DNA of 64,000 nt from Rudanella paleaurantiibacter (GTDB lineage Bacteria; Bacteroidota; Bacteroidia; Cytophagales; Spirosomataceae). The notes under the pieces are model-generated. The model was not told the origin of the DNA. It made no database searches and was given only the letters and a program-made list of their open reading frames with translations. Within the stretch, counting starts at the first letter, position 1. Every line of letters begins with the position of its first letter. The DNA is taken from the NCBI RefSeq assembly GCF_009184635.1, contig NZ_WELI01000005.1, positions 434,001 through 498,000 of the forward strand, read 5' to 3'. This document shows, one piece after another, positions 41,106-49,917 of the stretch. Made by a program: the position numbers and the translations under genes.

Positions 41106-43058
41106 CTACCGACGGCGACGGCTTGGCTGTGGAGCAGCGGGTGCCGTTAGTTTCTGATACTGCTCAGGGCTGAGTGGCTTCAGATCAGTAATCGAGTACG
41201 TGTTGTCGCTCACGATTACGTTGAAGCTACCCACTGGGCGACCTTCCTGACCGTTGCATGGCAGCTGCTCAGCCGAGAACACAGCACGGAAGTACTGTAC
41301 CTGCGGACGTACGCGACGGCCTTTGTAACGGATACCCTGACCTGACTCGATCTTACGCTTCTCTTCCAGCAGCTGCTGTGCCAGCGGGCCAGGCAGTTGT
41401 GAGAAGTTCAGCACAAGGGCGGTTGAATCGAAGGTGTATGGATCGATTGCCAGACGGCGGTTCAGGCCGCTGAAGCGCAGACGCGTGGTTTTCTCGCCAA
41501 CCGAGATAACCTCACCATTACAGTAGCAAACGCTGGCGATGTCACGCGTGTATGGGTTGCGGTAGAACACCTCCAGACGCTCCAGTTTGTGACGGAACTC
41601 GCAGGGTGCCTGTGGCGTGAAGTTCGGCTTCAACAAGGCAAAGCTTGTTGTTGCTACTTCGCTCATACACGTTCCACACTTGGCCGTTTGCCGGTTGTGA
41701 ACCGTTACGTAGTAGAAACCACGACGGGCGCGACCAGCCTCATCTACATACGTAGAGGGGAAAGTCAGCGTGGTATCGGTCGTGTTAACTACCTCAGCAA
41801 TGATCTGATCGGAAGCAGGTGAGCCAGCAGCTACTGAATCCGGACGGTAGTACAAACGAGCCGTAAAGGTTTCGTTTTTCGGGTTTACCGTACGGCTTCT
41901 CCAGCTGATGCTCGGCAGTGAATTAGCAGCCGTGCTGTCGCCTACATACGACAGACCACCCAGCGGAGTCTGATTAGCAAAGCGTACCGTCACGACAGGA
42001 ACTGAGTCGCAGGTTGGGCATGATACCGGTGCTTTCGGGATAAGTTTCTTCTGCTGGAAGCCTTTGCGAACGGCCAAACCGGCATTGAAACCACCGTGCT
42101 TCCGGTAGTACGAGAGCAACTGATCAGCTACCCCATCCACGATGAAGTAGTTCAGGCCCGTGTAAAAGCCTTGTGCCTGTACACCCACGTGCCATGTGTT
42201 GCGAAGGGGGAAAAACACGCCCAACGACAGGTTACCACCGAAGTGGTTCAGGCGGTTGCTTGGCGATACCATCCGGACCAGTCGGTCGTTCAGGCTCGGT
42301 ACCGAAGCAGCCAACAAGGCAGCCTCTGTGCGGTAAATACCAATTTTCGGTGACAGTTCGAGGAACGACGTGCAAGACGGGTTCCGGCGGCTACGGGCAA
42401 ACGTCCACTGCAGTACAGGGCCCAATGTGAAGAAGAAGTCTTCGGATGAGCGTTGACGGATTTGCACTTCGGCCGTATTCGGGATACCCAACTGCGACGC
42501 CCGCGTACGCAGGAAGTCGATGTAATCGCGACGGGTCCGGTAGTTCTGGTAACCAAACGCAGCCCCGATACCAAACCGAAGCCGACGCTCAGGGCGGCTC
42601 AGGAAGTAGTCGGTGTTGAGTGTGATGTTGAAACCAGTACCGTTGTACAACGTGTTGTCGCGACGGTTGTTGCCAAACGTAGCGTCCCAGGTTCCGCAAT
42701 ACGCGAAGTTAGGTCCTACGTATGCACCAACCCGCCACGGCGATGGCCGGCGTACCAATACGAACGTCTGCAACGTAGTGTCGCAATCGTCCAGCTCGGC
42801 AACGTCGCTGGCACGCGCCCGGAAGTCAGCCCGGCGCAACGTATCGGTGTACACACCACGGCCCAGGCGGTAGATGTTTTCTTTGGGCGTACACTTGTCA
42901 CCTTGCTCATTTCGACGGAGCGTATCGGCAGACTGTTGCGCGTTGGCCACCGTCGGGCTGAGCATTAGGCTTGCCGACAACGCACCTCCAATGGTACAAG
43001 ATAACATCGCTCGACGCTTAAATCGATGATTAAGCGCAGGGGGGATAAGTTTGATCAT
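41106..43058 (-). CDS. Large Cys-rich envelope protein, probable outer-membrane beta-barrel
   Basis: 650 residues. A signal peptide (residues about 18-40, SCTIGGALSASLMLSPTVANA) precedes a region of amphipathic strands ending in aromatic residues: WRVGAYVGPNFAYCGTW, RRLRFGIGAAFGYQNY, DFFFTLGPVLQWTF, LNHFGGNLSLGVFFPL and WHVGVQAQGFYTGLNYF, suggesting an 8-10-strand porin-like barrel to about residue 310. The second half has Ig-like strands and cysteine pairs (SCPTC, KCGTC, VCYCNGE). It ends APAAPQPSRRRR. No family is recognised. CxxC pairs could form disulphides in an extracellular domain. The gene stands alone with its own terminator and a 647-nt upstream gap. Confidence 0.6.
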   Translation of the reverse strand: MIKLIPPALNHRFKRRAMLSCTIGGALSASLMLSPTVANAQQSADTLRRNEQGDKCTPKENIYRLGRGVYTDTLRRADFRARASDVAELDDCDTTLQTFVLVRRPSPWRVGAYVGPNFAYCGTWDATFGNNRRDNTLYNGTGFNITLNTDYFLSRPERRLRFGIGAAFGYQNYRTRRDYIDFLRTRASQLGIPNTAEVQIRQRSSEDFFFTLGPVLQWTFARSRRNPSCTSFLELSPKIGIYRTEAALLAASVPSLNDRLVRMVSPSNRLNHFGGNLSLGVFFPLRNTWHVGVQAQGFYTGLNYFIVDGVADQLLSYYRKHGGFNAGLAVRKGFQQKKLIPKAPVSCPTCDSVPVVTVRFANQTPLGGLSYVGDSTAANSLPSISWRSRTVNPKNETFTARLYYRPDSVAAGSPASDQIIAEVVNTTDTTLTFPSTYVDEAGRARRGFYYVTVHNRQTAKCGTCMSEVATTSFALLKPNFTPQAPCEFRHKLERLEVFYRNPYTRDIASVCYCNGEVISVGEKTTRLRFSGLNRRLAIDPYTFDSTALVLNFSQLPGPLAQQLLEEKRKIESGQGIRYKGRRVRPQVQYFRAVFSAEQLPCNGQEGRPVGSFNVIVSDNTYSITDLKPLSPEQYQKLTAPAAPQPSRRRR

Positions 43059-43705
43059 GGTAATCCGATTTTGTCATTCTCAGACGAAACTTACAACTAT
43101 ACGTCACTATTCCAAAAAGTTTAGCCAGTGGCCAACAAAGTTTTCATGTTTTCGACCATCAGCACCGTTCCGAAACTCTGGCCTATCCTCTGCAAACCTG
43201 GCCGCGACGCACCCACCAACCAACTAATTGACAGCACTTTAGACTATTTGGCCCGCAAATTTGAACCGTAAACTCATTTTATGCGCCCGGATGTAGAAAA
43301 AATACCTTCTCGTTTGCATTCAGAGCGGACAAAATCTGTGCCTATAATCTCTTTCACTGCGAATTCGGGCCAAATCTAAAGCACGGATGCAGAATTTCAG
43401 TTATCCACACCTAATATTTTCTGGCCCAGAATCAATGGAAACGAACTTTTCCTGCACTTATCTGGCTGAAAATAAACGCACAAAGCATAAACAGAAATAG
43501 GGTACGCACCGAAAGGTAAATTTTATTTTTTTGATTGAACGGATTTCCTTGACCATTCCGGCTTACCCCGTAGCTACGCTGTAGTATCGTATTTTGTCAC
43601 ACAGCCAGAACCCAAATCGCGCTTTTCATGCAAAAAGCGCACGACTGGTCACCTATGAGGATTCGGTCACCGGCCATGCGCCTTCAAGAGATAAACGTAT
43701 TACTT
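43059..43705. other. 647-nt noncoding gap
   Basis: Upstream region of the outer-membrane protein gene, and between it and the eda stop codon. Composition is more AT-rich than the neighbours (for example 43515-43540). Short frames here lack codon character. I see no rRNA, tRNA, repeat or terminator. The part next to 43058 should hold the outer-membrane gene's promoter. A small RNA cannot be excluded. Confidence 0.5.
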
Positions 43706-44362
43706 TTAGCGAGCCTGCACCTGCTGGTACACCTGCATCGCACCCGCTACTGCCGCTTCAATGGCCGACCGGTCTTTCTGGGCAACGGCCCCTTTATTGA
43801 ACAATTGTGAGCCCATTCCAACGGCCGTGGCCCCCGCCCCAAACCAGGCCGACAAACTGGCTTCGGTAGGTTCTACCCCCCCGGTAATCATCAGCTGTAC
43901 GTCGGGCAGTACACTTTTCACCGAACGCACAAACGCGGGCCCAACTACTTCGCCCGGAAATACCTTGACGAACGTCGCACCCGCTTTCTGGGCCTGATAC
44001 ACTTCCGTGAGCGTCATGCAGCCGGGAATCCAGGGAATGTTGCGCTCCTGACAAACGGCACCTACCGCCGGATTCATCACCGGGCTCACTACGAACGTAG
44101 CACCCGCATCAATAAATGCATGGGCCTGCGCCGGTTCCCAAATGGTTCCGATACCCAGCAGCATCTGGGGAAACTGTTCGGCTTTAGCCTCTACCAACCG
44201 CCGGAAGTTATCAAGCGCCGATGCATTACGGTTAGTGTACTCAAATACGCGTATGCCGCCCGCATAACTGGCGGCCACTACGGCGACACTCGTTTCGGCA
44301 TCGGGATGTGAAAAAACGGGTACAATACCCGCCTGGAGAAGTTGCTCGGTTGTTGTCATCAT
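43706..44362 (-). CDS. eda: KDPG/KHG aldolase (2-dehydro-3-deoxyphosphogluconate aldolase)
   Basis: About 218 residues from the ATG at 44360-44362 (a second ATG follows directly). The class I aldolase splits 2-keto-3-deoxy-6-phosphogluconate to pyruvate and glyceraldehyde-3-phosphate. Seen: GIVPVFSHPDAETSVAVVAASYAGG, VFEYTNRNA (conserved E..T.R), GAGT-like GIGTIWEPAQAHAFIDAGATFVVSPVMN, WIPGCMTLTEVYQAQKAGATFVKVFPGEVVGP with the Schiff-base Lys in FVKVFPG, and MITGGVEPTEASL. The open frame extends upstream through the intercistronic hairpin into uxaC, but those residues have no family match. It is the second gene of the uxaC operon. Confidence 0.93.
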   Translation of the reverse strand: MMTTTEQLLQAGIVPVFSHPDAETSVAVVAASYAGGIRVFEYTNRNASALDNFRRLVEAKAEQFPQMLLGIGTIWEPAQAHAFIDAGATFVVSPVMNPAVGAVCQERNIPWIPGCMTLTEVYQAQKAGATFVKVFPGEVVGPAFVRSVKSVLPDVQLMITGGVEPTEASLSAWFGAGATAVGMGSQLFNKGAVAQKDRSAIEAAVAGAMQVYQQVQAR

Positions 44363-44379
44363 GTGCAAAGCCACCGTTG

Positions 44380-44406
44380 CCTCCCCGGCCCGAAGACGCG
44401 GGGAGG
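44380..44406 (-). terminator. Intercistronic hairpin between uxaC and eda
   Basis: CCTCCCCG (44380-44387) pairs perfectly with CGGGGAGG (44399-44406). There is no T-run, so it is more likely a processing or stability element between the two cistrons than a full stop. Confidence 0.65.
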
Positions 44407-44438
44407 TTACTGGCGGGAGAATGGGCTCGGTTGAGCCA

Positions 44439-45875
44439 TTACTGGACGCCCGCAGCAGCAGGCTGAGAGGTACCCGCAAACTGGAAATAGTCGCGGGCAT
44501 TGTTGTAGCAAATATCCTGAACCATTTTGCCGAGCCAGGCAACATCATTGGGGAGTTCGCCATTTTCGACGTCCTGCCCGAGCATGTTGCACAAAATGCG
44601 CCGGAAATACTCATGACGGGGGAAACTCAGGAAGCTCCGCGAATCGGTCAGCATGCCCACAAAGCGGCTCAACAAGCCCATGTTCGACAGGGCATTGATC
44701 TGCTTTTCCATACCATCTTTCTGATCGAGGAACCACCAACCCGAACCAAACTGTAATTTACCCGGCACGGTACCATCCTGGAAGTTGCCAATCATAGTAG
44801 CCATCAACTCATTATCGGCCGGATTCAGGTTGTACAAAATCGTGCGGGCGAGTTGATCGTTGCTATCGAGCCGGTCGAGCAGGCGCGACAGGGGTTGTGC
44901 CTGATTAAAATCGCCGATGCTGTCCCAACCAGTGTCGGGCCCTAATTGCTTCAGCAGGCGGCTGTTATTGTTGCGCAGGGCGCCGAGGTGATACTGCTGT
45001 ACCCACCCCCGACTGTGGTCCTGCTGCCCAAACCAAACGAGCATAAACGAGCCAAACTGACGCACCTCGGCCGTTGACAGGGTCTCACCTTCGAGCAACC
45101 GGCCAAAGAGCGCGGCCGCTTCCCATTCGGTACAAAGCTCAGCCCAAACCTGCTCCAGACCGTGGTCTGATGCCCGGCAACCTAAGCTGGCAAAAAAGTC
45201 GCAGCGGGTTTCGAGGGCTTTCAGAAATTCACTGAACTCCGTGATTGCAAGGCCGGAAGCGGTAGCGAGCCGCTCAACATACTGCCCAAACGCAACGGTA
45301 TCGAACGGCATCATGGCCTTGTCGGGCCGGAAGGTAGGCACCATCAGCAAATCTGAACCTTCGGCGGCATACCGGGCATGGTCGGCCAGAGAGTCGGTTG
45401 GGTCGTCGGTAGTGGCTACTACTTCGACGTTCATTTTACGCAACAGATTGCGGGCACTGTATTCCGGCGACCGCACTTTTTCGGAGCATTGATCGTAAAT
45501 AGAACGGGCCGTTTCGGGCGTTAGCAGCTCGTCGATATCGAAGTACCGCAACAGTTCGAGGTGCGTCCAGTGGTAAAGGGGATTCCGGGCCGTGTACGGC
45601 ACCGTTTCGGCCCACTTGGCAAACTTTTCGTAGTCGCTCGCATCGCCCGTTGCATACCGTTCGGGAATACCGTTGGTACGCATGGCCCGCCACTTGTAAT
45701 GATCGCCATAGAGCCATACCTGTGTGATGTTCTCAAACTGATGGTCGTTGGCCACCTGCGCGGGCGGCAGGTGATTGTGGTAATCGATGATAGGCATCGG
45801 GGCCGCGTACTCGTGGTATAGCCGCCGGGCCGTCTCGGTCTTAAGCAGGAAATCGTCGGTAATAAATGTTTTCAT
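44439..45875 (-). CDS. uxaC: Glucuronate/galacturonate isomerase UxaC
   Basis: 478 residues. The enzyme converts D-glucuronate to D-fructuronate and D-galacturonate to D-tagaturonate. Seen: PIIDYHNHLPPAQVA (metal-binding HNH loop), HYKWRAMRTNGI, NPLYHWTHLELLRYF, EVVATTDDPTDSL, PTFRPDK, VWFGQQDHSRGWVQQYHLGALRNNN and SFLSFPRHEYFRRILCNMLG. These are the standard UxaC stretches in order. The tail ends AGTSQPAAAGVQ. It leads an operon with eda 76 nt downstream. The aldolase gene at 46048-46812 lies 172 nt upstream in the same direction. Confidence 0.96.
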   Translation of the reverse strand: MKTFITDDFLLKTETARRLYHEYAAPMPIIDYHNHLPPAQVANDHQFENITQVWLYGDHYKWRAMRTNGIPERYATGDASDYEKFAKWAETVPYTARNPLYHWTHLELLRYFDIDELLTPETARSIYDQCSEKVRSPEYSARNLLRKMNVEVVATTDDPTDSLADHARYAAEGSDLLMVPTFRPDKAMMPFDTVAFGQYVERLATASGLAITEFSEFLKALETRCDFFASLGCRASDHGLEQVWAELCTEWEAAALFGRLLEGETLSTAEVRQFGSFMLVWFGQQDHSRGWVQQYHLGALRNNNSRLLKQLGPDTGWDSIGDFNQAQPLSRLLDRLDSNDQLARTILYNLNPADNELMATMIGNFQDGTVPGKLQFGSGWWFLDQKDGMEKQINALSNMGLLSRFVGMLTDSRSFLSFPRHEYFRRILCNMLGQDVENGELPNDVAWLGKMVQDICYNNARDYFQFAGTSQPAAAGVQ

Positions 45876-46047
45876 CGGAAAGTCACCCCGGCTTTCGATC
45901 GTGCCTGATGATCTGATAAGCTACGAGTCAGGTTTCAAAAGTAAAGACAACGGGTCAAAACCTATACCCTTCGGGTCAGGAATGAATCCGTTTTTCTGCC
46001 ATTAAAAAAGAGTTTAGCCCGGGTAAAACCCCTATAGCAAGAAGCCA

Positions 46048-46812
46048 CTATTCGCCCCGACCTTTCATAAAATCGGCGGCTGCGGTCTTGAGCAAACCTG
46101 CGAACGAATTCAAGCAAAACAATACCCCCCGATCGATGAGGGCCTTTGCCTGATCGCCACTGGCGGCTGTAGTACCCACAACCAGACCGGCTCCTTTGAT
46201 CTTTTCAACAACGGCACCAATGGTCTTCTTTACCTCGTCGTGACCGGGGCCATCGTAGTACCCCATACTCATAGCAAGATCGCGGGGACTGATCACAAAC
46301 CCATCGACCCCTTCAACGGTCAGCATTGCGTCGAGGTTATCAACCGCTTCTTTGTCTTCAAGTTGCGGTAAAACAAGCGTCTGCTCGTTCGCAAAGCTCA
46401 CATATTCGCCCTGCCCCATGCCCCCCTGTAAATAGTCAGCCGCCCGCACCGGCCCCAGACCCCGGTCGCCCAGCGGAGGGTATTTCACGGCTCGCACCAT
46501 ATTTTCGAGGTCGGAAACCGTTTTGATACCGGGAATCATGACGCCCATCACGCCAGCGTCCAGGTACTGCAAAATAAGCTTCGGGTCGTTGGAGCGAACC
46601 CGGGCAAGGGCGGTGATACCACTTGTTTCGCAAGCCCGCACAATATCCTGTACCTGAGCCGTGGTGACGGGGCTATGCTCGCCATCGATCATGTAAAAAT
46701 CGAGCCCCGAAAACCCACACAATTCGGCTACGGTGGGGTCGGTGCTATTCGTAATAATGCCCAGCACAGGCTGGTTATTCTTCAGTCGGCGTTTAATCGG
46801 GTTCTCTTTCAT
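46048..46812 (-). CDS. HpcH/HpaI-family aldolase
   Basis: 254 residues from ATG 46810-46812. A class II pyruvate-type aldolase of the HpaI/RhmA type that cleaves 2-keto-3-deoxy sugar acids. Seen: GIITNSTDPTVAELCGFSGLDFYMIDGEHSP (Glu-His in the metal and pyruvate site), ALARVRSNDPKLILQYLDAGVMGVMIPGIKT with Arg of the catalytic loop, LVLPQLEDKEAVDNL (metal Glu), and DGFVISPRDLAMSMGYY. An in-frame extension of 18 codons crosses a palindrome and is rejected. Linkage to uxaC and eda supports sugar-acid breakdown to pyruvate. Confidence 0.9.
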   Translation of the reverse strand: MKENPIKRRLKNNQPVLGIITNSTDPTVAELCGFSGLDFYMIDGEHSPVTTAQVQDIVRACETSGITALARVRSNDPKLILQYLDAGVMGVMIPGIKTVSDLENMVRAVKYPPLGDRGLGPVRAADYLQGGMGQGEYVSFANEQTLVLPQLEDKEAVDNLDAMLTVEGVDGFVISPRDLAMSMGYYDGPGHDEVKKTIGAVVEKIKGAGLVVGTTAASGDQAKALIDRGVLFCLNSFAGLLKTAAADFMKGRGE

Positions 46813-46840
46813 GCGAGCGCTTTGGAATACATAGATACAG

Positions 46841-46868
46841 AATTGGGCTGGTTTTAGCCAGCCCAATT
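46841..46868. promoter_or_regulatory. 11-bp perfect palindrome upstream of the HpcH/HpaI aldolase
   Basis: AATTGGGCTGG (46841-46851) and CCAGCCCAATT (46858-46868), loop of 6 nt, 29 nt upstream of the aldolase ATG. It may be a repressor operator of the sugar-acid module or a 5'-leader hairpin. It could also work as a terminator, though no gene points into it on the plus strand. Confidence 0.6.
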
Positions 46869-47096
46869 ACTACCTTGTTCAAGTTAGGCCGGAGTCGGGC
46901 AAGCCTACTTTATGGTCGCTCCAGCTCCGGTTTGCGCGCATGCCTGTGTACCCTGTAAAGATTCAAATCATAAAACTGGTAGTGTAGCGACTGAGAATGA
47001 CGCCTTTATAAAGGTGCCTATACGACTAATAAGCCGCTGAATTGTTTTCAGTACGCACTTTTTACGAGCAAACGCGCCGTAGCTCACCTGTTTGGC
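46869..47096. other. Intergenic stretch upstream of cvfB-like gene
   Basis: Part of a 320-nt divergent gap (46813-47132). Besides the palindrome at 46841 and the promoter at 47097, I see no frame, RNA gene or repeat in this stretch. Confidence 0.5.
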
Positions 47097-47128
47097 TTTG
47101 GCATAGGTCAACGCACCTCTTACCTTTG
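47097..47128 (+). promoter_or_regulatory. Bacteroidota promoter for the S1-domain gene, probably leaderless
   Basis: TTTG at 47097-47100, 20 nt, then TACCTTTG at 47121-47128 is an exact TTTG-N20-TAnnTTTG match. The ATG is at 47133, only 5 nt beyond the -7 box, so transcription should start at or beside the start codon. Confidence 0.7.
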
Positions 47129-47132
47129 CTCT

Positions 47133-47966
47133 ATGATCGAATTAGGACGAATTAACCGGTTGCGCGCGCTCCGGCTGACGAGCGTGGGCATGTTTCTGGG
47201 CCACGAGTCGGGCGAGGAAGTGTTGCTACCCAATAAATACGTACCCCAAACCCTGCGCGAAGATGAGTTCATCGATGTGTTTGTGTACACTGACTCCGAA
47301 GACCGGATCATTGCCACAACCCTACACCCTACCGTTCAGCGCGACGAGTTTGGCGCACTCAGGGTGGTATCGGTAACGAGCTATGGCGCGTTTCTAGACT
47401 GGGGCCTCGAAAAAGACCTGCTGGTGCCTCACCGCGAGCAGGCCCAGCCGATGGAAGTAGGGCAGTCGTATGTGGTATTTGTGTATTACGACGAAACCAC
47501 CGACCGACTCGTGGGGTCGAGCCGAATCAACCGATTTATCGAAGAAGGTCGGATGCCGGATCTGGAAGAGGGCGACGAAGTGAATCTGCTCATTTACGAG
47601 CGTACCGATCTGGGGCACAATGCCGTTGTAGACAATCGGTACCGGGGACTGCTGTACGCGAGCGAGACTTTCCGGGCTCTGCGGCCGGGCGATCAGCTGA
47701 CGGGGTATGTAAAACGGATTCGCGACGATTACCGCATCGATCTGACTTTACAGAAGCCAGGCTTCGAAGGAATTGAACCCAATGCCCAAGCGATATTGAC
47801 TAAATTGCAACAGTCGGGTGGTTTCTTGCCACTCACTGACCATAGCGACCCGCAGGTGATTTACCGGACGCTCGAAATGAGCAAGAAGACCTTTAAAAAA
47901 GCAATTGGTACGCTGTATCGAGAACGAAAAATAAGCCTTGAAGAAGGCGGCATTCGGCTTTTATAG
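47133..47966 (+). CDS. CvfB-type S1 RNA-binding protein
   Basis: 277 residues. Three tandem S1-like beta barrels: residues about 1-60 (IELGRINRLRALRLTSVGMFLG), 70-135 (LRVVSVTSYGAFLDWGLEKDLLVPHREQ) and 140-210 (NLLIYERTDLGHNAVVDNRYRGLLYASE, GDQLTGYVKRIRDDYRIDLTLQK). A C-terminal winged helix follows (LTDHSDPQVIYRTLEMSKKTFKKAIGTLYRERKI). This is the CvfB architecture, named for a Staphylococcus virulence regulator, which binds RNA and affects gene expression. The role in this organism is unknown. The promoter is likely leaderless. Confidence 0.9.
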   Translation: MIELGRINRLRALRLTSVGMFLGHESGEEVLLPNKYVPQTLREDEFIDVFVYTDSEDRIIATTLHPTVQRDEFGALRVVSVTSYGAFLDWGLEKDLLVPHREQAQPMEVGQSYVVFVYYDETTDRLVGSSRINRFIEEGRMPDLEEGDEVNLLIYERTDLGHNAVVDNRYRGLLYASETFRALRPGDQLTGYVKRIRDDYRIDLTLQKPGFEGIEPNAQAILTKLQQSGGFLPLTDHSDPQVIYRTLEMSKKTFKKAIGTLYRERKISLEEGGIRLL

Positions 47967-47975
47967 CGGTTTAGC

Positions 47976-48039
47976 GTTTTGGGTTTATGGTTCATGGCTG
48001 GCCACGCTGGCTTTACACGATAAACCATAAACCCAAAAC
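47976..48039. terminator. 17-bp perfect inverted repeat between convergent genes
   Basis: GTTTTGGGTTTATGGTT (47976-47992) and AACCATAAACCCAAAAC (48023-48039) are exact reverse complements with a 30-nt loop. It is located between the stops of cvfB-like and pafA-like genes, so it is a candidate two-way terminator of the same type as 5931-6006. Confidence 0.75.
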
Positions 48040-48048
48040 CATACCCGT

Positions 48049-49749
48049 TTACTTAAACACCTCTTCGACCGGGTCACCAACGCAGGCACTCGGCTCCAGA
48101 ATACCCAGCAAGGCGCAGATGGTTGGTGCAATGTCGGCAATACGCGTCCGACGCAGGGTCTGACCGGGTTTCACACCCCACCCGTACAGCAAAAACGGCA
48201 CGTGGGTATCGTAGGCATACGTAGTGCCGTGGGTAGTACCCCGGCTCCGACCTTCGAACCAACCCGCCTGCAACATGACCTGAAAATCGCCACTCCGATT
48301 CGGGAACACGATGTTTTCAAACAGGGGTTGCAGGTTTACCGGCAGCGCTTCGTCACCCAACCGGTGCAGATTCACCACATTGACCACGCCACGCTGCTTC
48401 AGCAAGGCCCGCTTCACCACACTGTACGCGTCATCGAGCGAGATTTTCTTCTGCGCCAACAGGTCGTGATTCATGTACACCTGCTGGTTGAAGTACGTCA
48501 GAGTCCAGTCGCCAGGGCCAAACGCTTCGACGAGGGCTTTCTTGGCAGCATCGTTCAGTTCCCCCCCGTTTTTTACCTCAGCCGGAATCCGGTAGGTCTG
48601 GGCAAACCCCGGAATATCGGCAACACCGTGATCGGCCGACAAAAATGCAGTCCAGGCACCTTTGCCTACAGTGGCATCCAGTTGCGCAAACAGATCGGCT
48701 AACTGCCGGTCGAGCCGGAGGTAGTTATCTTCCGTTTCAACGGCATGCGTACCAAACGCATGACCGATATAGTCGGGTGATGAGAAACTCACGCACAGCA
48801 AATCAGTAATACCGTCCTGCCCCAGTTGTTCGCCTTTGAGGGCCGCCAGCGCAAACTCTTTCGTGAGGGCATCACCAAAGGGGCTGGTACGCAGAATTTC
48901 ATACTTGCTGTTACCAGCCACCGTCACAAACTCGTGCGGGTGCACGGCTTTGGTTTCGCCGGGCAAGGTAGCCTCATACGGCTGATCGTCGGGGGTACTC
49001 TCTGTGTACTGTTCAAGGGGCAACAGGGTCTCCCACTTCTGGGTCAGGTAACCGTCGGGCAAGCGCCGGGCGTTAAAATCCTGTACCCACTTAGGCAGGT
49101 CTTTCCGGTAGAACGTACTCGTGATCCAGTTGCCGTCTTTTGAGTCGAACCAGTAGGCCCCATCGGCGGCATGACCAGCCGGTAAAATAGATCCCCGGTC
49201 TTTGAGGGCTACACCCACTACTTTGGCCCGCCCGTCGGTAGCCAGTTTGAGCTGATCGCCGATGGTAGTCGAGAGCATATTCCGGGGCGACATAAGGCCC
49301 GCCCGGCTGGTAGACCCTACTGTTTGCACAGTGGTATCTTCGGCACAGTACGCAATCCGGCCCAGCTTCCGGTCGTAAAACTCATTCCCAACAATGCCGT
49401 TGAGCGCCGGTGCCGACCCCGTGTAAATAGCCGCGTGACCCGGACCCGTGTACGTAGCCGCGTAGTGGTAATGATTATTCCGGCAGTTGAAGCCTTCGGT
49501 CATCATACGCCGAAAACCACCATTTGAGAATTTATCGTAGTAGCGGTAGAGGTAATCGTAGCGCATCTGATCGACAACAATACCAACTACCAGTTTGGGG
49601 CGATCCGGAAAACTTGGGGTTCGGGGAGCCGTAGCGGCCGAGGGGCGTTTTTGCTCTTTGGCCGCATTGCGCGTTTGCGCCGAAGCATTGAAACAAATAG
49701 AAAATAGGGAAGCCGCCAGAATCAGGCGTCCAAAACGGAAATGTTGCAT
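48049..49749 (-). CDS. pafA: PafA-type alkaline phosphatase (phosphate monoesterase)
   Basis: 566 residues with a signal peptide (RLILAASLFSICFNASAQ). By motif alignment with Elizabethkingia PafA: Asp60 (VVDQMRYDYL), nucleophile Thr101 in ATYTGPGH, Asn122 (GIVGNEF), Arg in LKDRGSILPAGH, the DYIGHAFG zinc ligands, SADHGVA, and GTTHGTTYAYD. All main active-site residues are present, so it should be an active periplasmic two-zinc phosphomonoesterase, phosphate-insensitive by family knowledge. The ATG at 49747-49749 is chosen by the signal peptide. It faces the S1-domain gene. Confidence 0.94.
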   Translation of the reverse strand: MQHFRFGRLILAASLFSICFNASAQTRNAAKEQKRPSAATAPRTPSFPDRPKLVVGIVVDQMRYDYLYRYYDKFSNGGFRRMMTEGFNCRNNHYHYAATYTGPGHAAIYTGSAPALNGIVGNEFYDRKLGRIAYCAEDTTVQTVGSTSRAGLMSPRNMLSTTIGDQLKLATDGRAKVVGVALKDRGSILPAGHAADGAYWFDSKDGNWITSTFYRKDLPKWVQDFNARRLPDGYLTQKWETLLPLEQYTESTPDDQPYEATLPGETKAVHPHEFVTVAGNSKYEILRTSPFGDALTKEFALAALKGEQLGQDGITDLLCVSFSSPDYIGHAFGTHAVETEDNYLRLDRQLADLFAQLDATVGKGAWTAFLSADHGVADIPGFAQTYRIPAEVKNGGELNDAAKKALVEAFGPGDWTLTYFNQQVYMNHDLLAQKKISLDDAYSVVKRALLKQRGVVNVVNLHRLGDEALPVNLQPLFENIVFPNRSGDFQVMLQAGWFEGRSRGTTHGTTYAYDTHVPFLLYGWGVKPGQTLRRTRIADIAPTICALLGILEPSACVGDPVEEVFK

Positions 49750-49917
49750 AATGGTTGATTATTCCGACTTAAAGGTACAAACAAAACGCAGCACGGTTTT
49801 TTTCTTACTTTAAGGAGCCTCTTTAATTTTAGGCCGTACGTATTGAAGAGAACCTTGTCAGACCAACCATCTGAACAAAATTTAGCAGGATCGTATCGTA
49901 TTCAAACTGTTTTAGAA

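Noticed and set aside
43594-43800. Plus-strand frame of 68 codons at the eda stop region
   Set aside because: It overlaps the end of eda antisense and has no protein-like composition.
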